A stretch of DNA of 64,000 nucleotides, taken from the NCBI RefSeq assembly GCF_963666675.1, contig NZ_OY762929.1, positions 744,001-808,000 of the forward strand. Direction: 5' to 3'. Both the position numbers and the translations under genes were made by a program. The notes under the pieces were generated by a model. It was not told where the DNA came from. It did no database searches and was given only the letters and a program-made list of their open reading frames with translations. Position 1 is the first letter of the stretch. Each line of letters opens with the position of its first letter. Positions 18,023 through 26,275 of this stretch are shown here, piece by piece. This DNA comes from an uncultured Desulfobacter sp. (GTDB taxonomy: Bacteria; Desulfobacterota; Desulfobacteria; Desulfobacterales; Desulfobacteraceae).

Positions 18023-20788
18023 TTATTTCAATAGTGCCTCAAGACATAGACCGGTGAGAAAAGGATCTTCAACCCAACTGCCGTTTTGATTTTGGCGGTT
18101 TTTTAAATAACCAGCGGCATTAGCTTTTTGCGTTTCTGAAAGATCCAGCCACAGCAAGGCGGCGGCTGTATCCAGAAGCCCGTTACCAAATGATCCGTCG
18201 TTATTATTCGTTTGTGTCGTAATAATCCAGTCATAGGAAAAATTTGCGGGAAGGCCGTTATACACACCTATTAAAAAACGATATATGATGCTTGAAACGT
18301 AGACGCTGGCTTCCTGGCCTGCGCTCCAACCAAATTTGCGGTCATCTAAACTGAAAAAGAAGCCATTATTGTCATATATAAGTCCAACAACAGTCTGATC
18401 AGCTAATGTTGTCCCTTGTGTGGCTTTCTTTAACGCAGATGCTCCGATTGCTGTGCTGACGGGGTCGGGGTAATATCCTGGACGAGTTCCCCATCCAAAC
18501 AGATAATTTGTCCCATTGCTTTCACTTATATACGCTTGCAAAATCAGCTTCGATACTAGATAGTCAACATTCTGGCCGAAATCATTGAGTGTATTGATTT
18601 GCCTGGCGAGAAAATCATTGTTGTCAGCATAATGCCCCCTAAGGTAAAACATCCCGCTCCGAATGGAGACATCGTCATCCTCTGCGGCTTTGAAAGCATT
18701 AAGAACCTGGCTTGTAGAAAGAATCTTGTTCTTTTCATTTCCCCATGAACCCGACTGGTCCTGGTTTGCTTTTAACCATGCTTTTGCCCATAAAATAGCT
18801 TCCTGGATATTCTGCGCGGTTGAAAATCCGTCGGTTCCGACTTTAACTTCAACAAGTTCAGACAACGGCCCTTCAACTTCATCTATGTTTTCTATTGTAA
18901 TTCCATACCAGTAGGTTGTTTCCGATAAAATGTCCGGATCGTTTTTATAGAGGTTTGTAGTAGCCAGACCGGATCTCAATTGAGACGGCGGTGCAATTTT
19001 GTTATTAACACAATCCTCAAGGATTTTTTTATCAATGGCATTTACCGCCCGGTAAATGTGATATTTTGCAGCCTGGGCTACAGCTTCCCATGAAAGGTGG
19101 TTCCAGGAGTTTGATGCGTCAAAACTGACGGACAGACTACTGGCTGTAGGCAGGATTTGATCCAGGTAATAGATTGCGCTTTGTGTCGAACTGGTATTAC
19201 CGGCTGTGTCTTCTGCATAAAACTGAAGGTTAGTGGTTTCTGATATTGTCAGAGCAGTAATATATACAGAGGTATTTGTCGTACCTTTATATGGCGGGTA
19301 TCCGTCTGTGGAGTAATAAATGGTTGCTGTTTCCTCCGTTGTTAATTCTACGGTAACCGTGCCGTCTTCATTATCATTGGAGGAGACACTAATAGTCGGG
19401 GGTTCACAGTCCAATGTAAATTCAATGTCTTTTTCTGTCTTATTTCCGGCATTATCAATAATGATGAGCGTAAAATAATAGGTCCGGCTTTCCGGTCTGT
19501 TAATGGTAAAGACCAATGAATAACCGGTAAGGACAGCCTGAGCGGTAATATCAACCCCGTTCTCATCAAGAAGTGTAACCGATTTGATCCCTGAGCCGTC
19601 ATCAGTTAAATAATACATCATTTCAAAAGGTTGGCTTCCGGTTGGAATCAGCGTCGTTTCTTCAGTCGGATATTGGCTCCGGATCTGTGGGGGAGTGGTA
19701 TCAGAGTTTGTCGGATCTGTGTCGTTGTTATATTCTTCTGCATTTGAAATGCCATCCCCATCATAATCATCCGTTCCCTGGTAGGTCGTCAAATCGCCGA
19801 AAAATTTCAACTCCCACCAGTCCGGCATGCCGTCATTATCCGAATCCGTATCCGGCTGAACCTTGAAGTTGACATTGGCGGTGCCGATATTGCCGTCGTT
19901 ATCGGCAATACTGACAGTAATGGTGTTGTCGTTATAGGGTAAAGCACTTGAAAGCTCGGCTGTGGCACCGGATTCAGAGACTGTGAAATCGGAGGCGATG
20001 TCAACGCCGTTGGCTGCAGCAGTAAAGGAAGAAGTGTTGATGCCGGAATCTTCATCATTAAAACTGATCGTCACCGTTGGCGTGTTTTCCTTCAGCTCGG
20101 CGCTTTCTTCAGGTTGAGTGATTTCAATATCCGGAGACAGAGTATCATCACCTGAAAATACGCTGATCTTTACATGAAAGCTTCTTGCCTTCTGATAGGC
20201 CTCAACCGGGATACTGATAGTCCAGGCAAATGGTTCCGTCTCCTGATTTGGACCCAAAACAATCTGTTCCGGGGTTTCAACTGAATAAATCAAATAAGGC
20301 AGGCCGTCCGGTGTGTAACCACTTGCGTTGGTGAGTTCAAAAACAGGTTCTTCAGCCACGGAAGGTGATATGAAATCTGTCCGGCCAAAAGCATTGGCAA
20401 ATGTTTCCAGGTCGATGGTGTCTGGAGTTCCCGTTACTTTTGTGAAAGTCACGATATCCCTGCCGTCGACATTGGAATCTCCGTTTAACTCTACCGCATC
20501 AAGGGTATACAGAATCTTTTTGACAATGACTTTTATGGGATAGGTGAGATTTTCTGTCCCGATGTTTTTCAATTTGATTTCAATAATTCCGGTTTGTGTC
20601 TGGGCGTCATATGAGACAGGTCCTTTAACAAGCTGGATACTGCTATTTACGTTTGCCGCCATAGTGGGTATGGGCAATAAGAAAAGCCAGACACCCAATA
20701 TGACGTAAGAAATCCAATATGCCTTAAACAATTCGATCATGATCGCATTCAACGATTCCTCTTTTTGGCACTCCATCAGGTCATTCAT
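18023..20788 (-). CDS. Secreted multidomain protein: dockerin-like, Ig-like and alpha-toroid domains
   Basis: A 921-aa protein whose stop lies 55 nt before the RHS start, so probably the same operon. The start at 20788 has GGAG upstream; a hydrophobic signal follows (YVILGVWLFLLPIPTMAA). Near residue 100 is a dockerin-like calcium loop (LNGDSNVDGRD). Ig-like segments follow, a calcium-rich stretch (DTDSDNDGMPDWWELKFFGD), and a chitobiase-C-like segment (TIYYSTDGYPPYKGTT). The C-terminal 280 residues resemble the alpha-toroid of prenyltransferases and squalene cyclases (KANQDQSGSWGN, NNNDGSFGNGLLDTAAALLW, NRQNQNGSWVED), without an evident catalytic DxDD motif. Probably an extracellular binding or carrier partner of the RHS protein. 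Confidence 0.65.
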   Translation of the reverse strand: MNDLMECQKEESLNAIMIELFKAYWISYVILGVWLFLLPIPTMAANVNSSIQLVKGPVSYDAQTQTGIIEIKLKNIGTENLTYPIKVIVKKILYTLDAVELNGDSNVDGRDIVTFTKVTGTPDTIDLETFANAFGRTDFISPSVAEEPVFELTNASGYTPDGLPYLIYSVETPEQIVLGPNQETEPFAWTISIPVEAYQKARSFHVKISVFSGDDTLSPDIEITQPEESAELKENTPTVTISFNDEDSGINTSSFTAAANGVDIASDFTVSESGATAELSSALPYNDNTITVSIADNDGNIGTANVNFKVQPDTDSDNDGMPDWWELKFFGDLTTYQGTDDYDGDGISNAEEYNNDTDPTNSDTTPPQIRSQYPTEETTLIPTGSQPFEMMYYLTDDGSGIKSVTLLDENGVDITAQAVLTGYSLVFTINRPESRTYYFTLIIIDNAGNKTEKDIEFTLDCEPPTISVSSNDNEDGTVTVELTTEETATIYYSTDGYPPYKGTTNTSVYITALTISETTNLQFYAEDTAGNTSSTQSAIYYLDQILPTASSLSVSFDASNSWNHLSWEAVAQAAKYHIYRAVNAIDKKILEDCVNNKIAPPSQLRSGLATTNLYKNDPDILSETTYWYGITIENIDEVEGPLSELVEVKVGTDGFSTAQNIQEAILWAKAWLKANQDQSGSWGNEKNKILSTSQVLNAFKAAEDDDVSIRSGMFYLRGHYADNNDFLARQINTLNDFGQNVDYLVSKLILQAYISESNGTNYLFGWGTRPGYYPDPVSTAIGASALKKATQGTTLADQTVVGLIYDNNGFFFSLDDRKFGWSAGQEASVYVSSIIYRFLIGVYNGLPANFSYDWIITTQTNNNDGSFGNGLLDTAAALLWLDLSETQKANAAGYLKNRQNQNGSWVEDPFLTGLCLEALLK

Positions 20789-21206
20789 TCTCAATCTCCG
20801 CTGGGTTGATACTATATTTTCATATTCAATAAGGACTATCGATTGCAGCAATGATCATGCCTGATTTTCTAATAAAAAACTGTGGTGTAAATTCAATATC
20901 TTCTTCACAAGTAGGAAATAATCTTCTCGGTAAAAAATGTTATAATTTAGGTAATTTTTTTCTTAAAAGCTTTTCTTAGACTTTTTGTAAAAAGTTAAGA
21001 CCCGCGAATATTTTGGCCGTAAAAATGAAAATCATATTAAATTTTAAAGTCTCAAAAAACGATCGTTTGATGGTACTGTTTTCTATTTTCATGTATAAAA
21101 CAAAAAATCAGTGTTTTCGTGTCTCAAATTTAGTCTTAAAAATCAAAATCACATTATCTTGACAATTTATGTAATTGGTGAAACTATCCTGCTGAAGGAG
21201 CACCAT
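20789..21206. promoter_or_regulatory. Divergent control region of the transposon; candidate resolution site
   Basis: A 418-bp AT-rich region between the cargo operon and the resolvase. It holds a palindrome AACGATCGTT near 21058 and several A/T-rich partial repeats (for example AAAAATGAAAATCATATT and TTAAAAATCAAAATCACA). In resolvase-encoding transposons the res site usually lies here. I could not define three subsites with confidence. Confidence 0.4.
21159..21187 (+). promoter_or_regulatory. Putative sigma70 promoter of the resolvase gene
   Basis: A consensus -35 TTGACA (21159-21164), a 17-bp spacer, then AACTAT (21182-21187), 20 nt before the resolvase start. A strong ribosome binding site GAAGGAG follows. 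Confidence 0.5.
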
Positions 21207-21830
21207 ATGGGACGATTAATAGGCTATGCTAGAATAAGTACCGGTGACCAGAACTTACAATCTCAAATCGATGAATTGGAATCCTCTAATTGTGTCCACG
21301 TTTTTTCTGATATTGTCAGTGGTGCAAAAAGTGAACGACCTGGATTAAATGAATGTTTAACCACCCTCAGAGAGGGAGATACACTGGTTGTCTGGCGATT
21401 GGATAGGTTGGGCAGATCCATGTCTCATTTGGTATCCATTATATATGATCTGAAATCCAAGGGCATTGGATTTAAATCGTTGCATGATGGGGTGATTGAC
21501 ACCACATCGGCGTCTGGAGAACTCGTTTTTAACATTTTTGCGGCTCTTGCACAGTTTGAAAGAGAATTGATCCGGGAAAGAACACGTTCCGGATTGTCTG
21601 CTGCGAGATCCCGTGGAATTGTTGGGGGCAGAAAACCCCTTCCTCCGGATGACCCGAAAGTTTTATCGGCCAAAAAATTACATGCCGATAAAAATATGAA
21701 GATCAATGATATCTGCAAAACCTTAAATATATCCAGAGCTACATTGTACCGTTATATCTCAATGCCGGAGATTGGAGAAAACAATGGCTCGAAAAAAAAT
21801 TCCCAAAGACCGATTAATCGAACTACATAA
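21207..21830 (+). CDS. Serine recombinase (resolvase)
   Basis: A 207-aa protein of the small serine recombinase family. The ATG at 21207 has GAAGGAG upstream and begins MGRLIGYARISTGDQN with the nucleophile Ser; an in-frame extension to 21111 is not needed. Also seen are VWRLDRLGRS and AALAQFERELIRERTRSGL, typical of Tn3-type resolvases, and a C-terminal helix-turn-helix (KINDICKTLNISRATLYRY). It would resolve cointegrates or invert DNA at a nearby site. It overlaps the transposase gene by 47 nt. Confidence 0.93.
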   Translation: MGRLIGYARISTGDQNLQSQIDELESSNCVHVFSDIVSGAKSERPGLNECLTTLREGDTLVVWRLDRLGRSMSHLVSIIYDLKSKGIGFKSLHDGVIDTTSASGELVFNIFAALAQFERELIRERTRSGLSAARSRGIVGGRKPLPPDDPKVLSAKKLHADKNMKINDICKTLNISRATLYRYISMPEIGENNGSKKNSQRPINRTT

Positions 21831-23457
21831 CAGGTTTCACCTCCTTCCTGTTCGCCATAAAGAAAGGAAACGCCTGGTGATGGAGTTTGCTGAAATGTAT
21901 GGCGTTTCCAGCAATACAATTTATCGGTCTTTACGAGAATTATTCAAGCCCAAAAGCCTGAAAAGATCAGACACCGGCAAACCCAGACAAATTGATGGGC
22001 GGAAAATGGAAATGTATTGTCAGACCATTACCGCTATCAAAATACGGTCAATGAATAAAAAAGGACGGCATTTATCCACCCAAGAAGCTATTAGAATTCT
22101 TGAACACGGCGTCAATACGCCAAAGGGATTGGTTCAGGCACCAAATGGCCTTCTGTCCAAGAGCACCGTCAATTATTACCTGAAGCGTTGGGGGTATGAT
22201 ATTGCTTCCCTGTCTGTTGAGCCGGTAGCCGTCAGATTTCAGGCGAATCATTCCAACGAATGCTGGCAGTTTGATATGTCCCCTTCAGATATGAAAAAGC
22301 TTGACCAATGGCCGGATTGGATTGATCAAAAAAATTCCAGGCCAGTGCTCATGCTATACAGTGTAGTGGATGATCGTAGTGGTGTCGCATACCAGGAATA
22401 CAATGCCGTATATGGTGAGGATGCTGAATCAGCACTGCGCTTTTTATTCCGAGCGATGAGCCAGAAAAACATTGACGGGTTCCCGTTTCAGGGTATTCCG
22501 GAGATGATCTATATGGACAATGGCCCGGTTGCGAAAAGCAGTGTATTTAAGCGGGTCATGTATTATTTGGGAATACAAATTCGTTGCCATCTGCCAAAGG
22601 GAAAAGACGGCAGAAGAACCACTGCCAGAGCAAAAGGAAAAGTTGAAAGACCTTTCAGAACCACAAAAGAAGTTCATGAAACGCTTTACCATTTTCATAA
22701 GCCCAAAGACCTGGAAGAGGCAAATGCCTGGCTACAAAACCACATTCTAAGATACAACGAAAAGCAACACCGGAAAGAATCCCACTCCAGGATTGACGAT
22801 TGGATAAATAAAATCCCCGCTTCCGGTATTCGACAGATGTGTCCCTGGGACCGTTTCTGCACGTTTGCAAGAGAGCCAGAGAAAAGAAAGGTCGGGCCAG
22901 ACGCCTTGATAAAAATTAGCGGAGTGACCTATAAAGTCGATCATGAGTTGGCAGATCATGTTGTGGTTCTTTGGTGGGGTTTATTTGATGACGAAATTTT
23001 CATTGAGCACAATGAAAAGAGATTTGGGCCGTACAAGCCGAGTAGCGGCGTTATTCCGTTGCACAAATTCAGAGCCCACAAAAAAACTAAAACTGAAAAA
23101 CGCATTGATGATGTTGAAATCCTTGCTCAGCAAATTTCAATTCCCCCTGATATCCTGGCCAAAGACAGTAGATCTTTGGAATCGCTGTTAAAAAAGTTAC
23201 CGGATGACACCATAATTCAAAAATTTAAGGACCCTGATCCGTTTCACGAGCAAACTTATCCAAGCCCTATTGCCGCAAAAAGTGCCATATCAAAACTCAT
23301 TGGCAAACCCCTTTCAAAACTGTCATCTGATCAGATGGCGATAATAGATCAGCAGATTTCAAAATCCTTGGATAAGAAACAGATAAAGAAAATGATTGAT
23401 CAATATTTGATTAAAAAACCGAATTTAAGGATTGTCGGGGGGGAGAACGGCGAATGA
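21784..23457 (+). CDS. DDE transposase, TniA/Tn552 type
   Basis: A 557-aa protein. I chose the ATG at 21784 (GGAGA upstream) over an in-frame TTG at 21772. The N-terminus is a helix-turn-helix (FAEMYGVSSNTIYRSLREL). The rve catalytic core has WQFDMSPSD (Asp), IYMDNGPVAKS (Asp) and GKVERPFRT (Glu). A Mu/TniA-type beta-barrel and C-terminal tail follow. The length is close to TniA (about 560 aa) and longer than IS481-type transposases. The C-terminal tail is lysine-rich and may contact the ATPase. Its gene overlaps the resolvase before it and the ATPase after it. Confidence 0.9.
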   Translation: MARKKIPKDRLIELHNRFHLLPVRHKERKRLVMEFAEMYGVSSNTIYRSLRELFKPKSLKRSDTGKPRQIDGRKMEMYCQTITAIKIRSMNKKGRHLSTQEAIRILEHGVNTPKGLVQAPNGLLSKSTVNYYLKRWGYDIASLSVEPVAVRFQANHSNECWQFDMSPSDMKKLDQWPDWIDQKNSRPVLMLYSVVDDRSGVAYQEYNAVYGEDAESALRFLFRAMSQKNIDGFPFQGIPEMIYMDNGPVAKSSVFKRVMYYLGIQIRCHLPKGKDGRRTTARAKGKVERPFRTTKEVHETLYHFHKPKDLEEANAWLQNHILRYNEKQHRKESHSRIDDWINKIPASGIRQMCPWDRFCTFAREPEKRKVGPDALIKISGVTYKVDHELADHVVVLWWGLFDDEIFIEHNEKRFGPYKPSSGVIPLHKFRAHKKTKTEKRIDDVEILAQQISIPPDILAKDSRSLESLLKKLPDDTIIQKFKDPDPFHEQTYPSPIAAKSAISKLIGKPLSKLSSDQMAIIDQQISKSLDKKQIKKMIDQYLIKKPNLRIVGGENGE

Positions 23458-24428
23458 TACATGACGTGAAAGAATTTTTTGGTTTAAAAAAAGAATTTAA
23501 GAATGCCGGTTTTTTTGAAACCGATAATTACAAGATGATTTATCAAGATGTCGTTGCCGCAGTAAAAGAGGGACATCTAATAGCCATAACCGGTATTGTT
23601 GGATCTGGAAAGACGGTCACGGCCAGAAAAATACGGAACGATTTGAAAAAAAGCAATGAGGTCTTAGTTTCGACCAATTTAAGTGTCGATAAAAATAGAG
23701 TTAAGTTGGGAACGCTTCTTCATGCCATGTTTGCCGATTTGAAAACCAATAAGACAGACACGATCCCCACAAAAATCGAAGTCCAAGAACGGGAACTGAT
23801 ACAGCTTATCAAACGTCGAAAGAAGCCCGTGGCCCTTTTTATTGATGAGGCTCATGATCTTCATCATGGGACATTGGGTGGTTTAAAGCGAATACAGGAA
23901 TTGGTCCAAGAGGCAGATGCTCTTCTTTCTATTGTGATGGTGGGACATCCCAGGTTGAGTATTGATCTCAATAAACCCAAAATGGAAGAAATCGGTGGTA
24001 GAACCACAGTCATGCAATTGGATGGAATCCTGGGATATGAAAAAGAATATGTTGCTTGGCTTTTAGGTCAATGCCTTGATTCTGAGATGAACAGTTACGA
24101 AGTCTTTTCTGAAGACGCAATTAATTTTATAGGCGAAAAGTTTTCCACACCACTGCAAATTAATCATTATGGTTGGAATGCTTTGGTGAAAGCCTATCAG
24201 ATAGGACAAAAGCCTGTTGATGTTGATATTCTTCAAGAAATTATTTCAGAGGATCTTGATAGCATTGAAGCAAATATGAAACGGTCAGGCTATGGGATGA
24301 AGGAGATTTGCGAAGCCGTTGATGCCCGTCCTGCTGAAATAAGGTCGTTTTTTAAAAATCGTTTGGAACAAACGAGGACAAAAGAGATCCAGGATGAAAT
24401 TTTAAAGCTTGGGATAGCCGGAACGTAG
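23454..24428 (+). CDS. AAA ATPase of the transposon (TniB/TnsC-like)
   Basis: A 324-aa AAA_22/ExeA-type ATPase, starting inside the transposase stop (ATGA). The Walker A motif is GIVGSGKT, Walker B is VALFIDEAHDLH, and sensor-like residues sit in IVMVGHPRLS. Such proteins select the target and activate the partner transposase. The C-terminal segment (SGYGMKEICEAVDARPAEIRSFFKN) looks like a helix-turn-helix. The last 31 codons are duplicated in inverted orientation at the other end of the transposon. Confidence 0.9.
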   Translation: MIHDVKEFFGLKKEFKNAGFFETDNYKMIYQDVVAAVKEGHLIAITGIVGSGKTVTARKIRNDLKKSNEVLVSTNLSVDKNRVKLGTLLHAMFADLKTNKTDTIPTKIEVQERELIQLIKRRKKPVALFIDEAHDLHHGTLGGLKRIQELVQEADALLSIVMVGHPRLSIDLNKPKMEEIGGRTTVMQLDGILGYEKEYVAWLLGQCLDSEMNSYEVFSEDAINFIGEKFSTPLQINHYGWNALVKAYQIGQKPVDVDILQEIISEDLDSIEANMKRSGYGMKEICEAVDARPAEIRSFFKNRLEQTRTKEIQDEILKLGIAGT

Positions 24429-24592
24429 GAACACTTAAACCTGGCTCAGTAACAAATAAATCCGGCCAGTAACATTTAATCCTGGCCCAGTAACGAATAA
24501 AGCTGGCCAGGATTGAACTGTAGAAACGATTAATTCTGGCCGAAAATTTTTATTAAATCAGGCCAGGTCGATTATGAAATCAGGCCGCTACA
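24336..24592 (-). repeat. Right long inverted repeat of the transposon
   Basis: 257 bp that mirror 8801-9047. It includes the ATPase 3' end, its stop at 24426-24428, and the array of seven about 20-bp repeats, ending GGCCGCTACA at 24592. Confidence 0.93.
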
Positions 24593-26138
24593 ATTAAAAA
24601 TGGTATTCGGCGATAAGACCGAAAAGAAGAAAACGTCGAATCCGCATAACCGGCCGAAACGAAAAAAGAAGAAAAAAGGTCATGGCAAAATTGGTGCAAA
24701 CGCCTATAAAGGTGCCAAGAAGATCAAGATCTGTCATCAAAGCCTTAAGTCAGGTAATGATTGCCCTGCCTGTGAAAAAGGTAAATTGTATGGTGAAAAA
24801 CCACCTGCCAAGATCGTCCGGATAACCGGCGGTGCTCCCTTCCAGGCGACAGTATATGAACTGCAGAGATTGCGGTGCAACCTTTGTGGGCAGATTTTTA
24901 CTGCCCAGGCGCCCGACAATGTGGGCAAAGAAAAATATGATGCCAAATCCGGTGCCATGCTGGCCCTTCTAAAATATGGCAGCGGAGTCCCTTTATACCG
25001 CTTGGGCAAACTTCAGGCTAGCCTGGGGATGCCGCTGCCCCCATCGACCCAATGGGAAATCATCGAAAGCGTAGCAGACAAGATTCATCCGGTATATACA
25101 GAGTTAGTCCGTCAGGCTGCACAAGGCAAGGTGTTGTACAATGATGACACGACAATGAAAATTTTATCCTTGATAAAAGAAACAGACAAGGCAGCCAAGC
25201 GAAAAGGGATGTTCACTTCCGGAATCCTGTCAGAATGTGACGTAGGAAAGATTGCCCTGTTTTTTACCGGCCACAATCATGCAGGAGAAAATTTATCCAG
25301 GGTTCTGAAAGAACGGGGATCCAGAGAAGATCGGCCAATACAGATGTGTGATGCTCTGTCCAGGAATCTGCCAAAAGGTTTTGAATCGATATTATGCAAT
25401 TGTCTCGTGCATGGACGCCGTAACTTTGTCGACGTCATGGACGATTTCCCTGAGGAGTGTGACCATGTAATTGATACAGTGGCTAAAATTTATGAGCACG
25501 ATCATAAGGTAAAGGAGCAAGGCCTGGACGATGCTCAACGCCTTCAATATCATCAAACCCACAGCGGTCCACTGATGCGGGCGCTTAAAGTATGGCTGGA
25601 AGACAAGTTTGAAAACAAAGAAGTAGAACCCAACTCCAGTCTGGGCAAGGCCATATCATATATGTTGAATCACTGGCAGGAATTGACCCGTTTCCTGGAG
25701 ATCCCTGGAGCACCGCTGGATAATAATCTTTGCGAACAATTGCTGAAAAAGTCGATTCTGCACCGAAAAAATTCATTATTTTATAAAACCGAACACGGTG
25801 CCTATATTGGCGACCTGTTCATGAGCCTGATACATACCTGCAACCTGCAAAATATAAATCCCTTTGAATACCTGACCGCGCTACAGAAGCACTCTTCCGA
25901 GATCTTCCAAAACCCTTCTGACTGGTTGCCGTGGTCATTTGAAAACACAATCGCTAAAAAATCAGGGGAAACAACTGATAATCTCTAAAACGACCTTTTA
26001 GCCAATCCAGTATGTTTTGAGACACATTTTTGCACTGCAAACTATCCCTCATCGCCTTACACACTGTTTTTTTGGATCGGGTCTGTTTTGAATGTTATCT
26101 TAATTTTTTTGATTTACACAGGCTTGCCGAAAGGACAC

Positions 26139-26275
26139 GTTCGCCATTGGGTCATCCCGGCTTAAACGCGTTGGGGATCTCTTTTATTTCCACGGTGGTG
26201 TCGGTCATTAGGGCCGCACCCCGGGCAATGTTTTCAAATCGATCCCGCATGACTGACAGTACATCAGGGTCAAAA
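26139..26275 (-). pseudogene. M20-family peptidase/amidohydrolase remnant, earlier part
   Basis: Minus-strand translation gives DFDPDVLSVMRDRFENIARGAALMTDTTVEIKE, close to the mid-region of M20 (AbgB-like) hydrolases (NIARGAALMTxTTVE). It begins mid-protein directly after the stop of the PLP decarboxylase gene, so the N-terminal half was already lost. An in-frame stop follows FKPG. The next part of the gene is at 7590-7742. Confidence 0.65.

Larger units (their letters stand above)
8801..24592. mobile_element. 15.8-kb Tn552/Tn5053-type transposon carrying an RHS cargo
   Basis: Ends read TGTAGCGGCC...GGCCGCTACA, with a 6-bp target duplication ATTAAA (8795-8800 and 24593-24598). The right side encodes a serine resolvase, a DDE transposase with TniA/TnsB-like order and a TniB/TnsC-like AAA ATPase, in overlapping genes. 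The left half carries a three-gene cargo on the minus strand: a 921-aa secreted protein, a 2751-aa RHS protein and an immunity-like protein. No TniQ/TnsD-like target protein was seen. The gene set and 6-bp duplication fit Tn552 best. It inserted into tnpC of IS66 copy 2. Confidence 0.9.
8628..25988 (+). pseudogene. tnpC: IS66 transposase gene tnpC, split by a transposon
   Basis: The first 57 or so codons are 8628-8800 (MSKTMDIKQDELDALLERV to IKRLL). The rest resumes at 24593 and runs to the stop at 25986-25988, with the basic linker, zinc cysteines and DDE residues as in copy 1. The break is at ATTAAA, duplicated on both sides of the inserted 15.8-kb transposon. The long downstream frame has a usable ATG at 24600, but it would lack the N-terminal helices. 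Confidence 0.92.
7743..26138 (+). mobile_element. IS66-family element, copy 2, split by a 15.8-kb transposon
   Basis: The left part is 7743-8800 and the right part 24593-26138. Without the insert and its 6-bp duplication the element is 2598 bp, the same as copy 1, with about a dozen base differences. The inverted ends match copy 1. The flanks share GTTCGCCATTG at 7732-7742 and 26139-26149, an 11-bp identity where 8 bp is normal for IS66. The ends of copy 1 and copy 2 have different flanking repeats, so they are independent insertions. Confidence 0.92.

Noticed and set aside
766..26138. The two IS66 copies as the arms of one composite transposon
   Set aside because: Each copy has its own distinct flanking repeat (AGTATTAT for copy 1, GTTCGCCATTG for copy 2), so they inserted separately.
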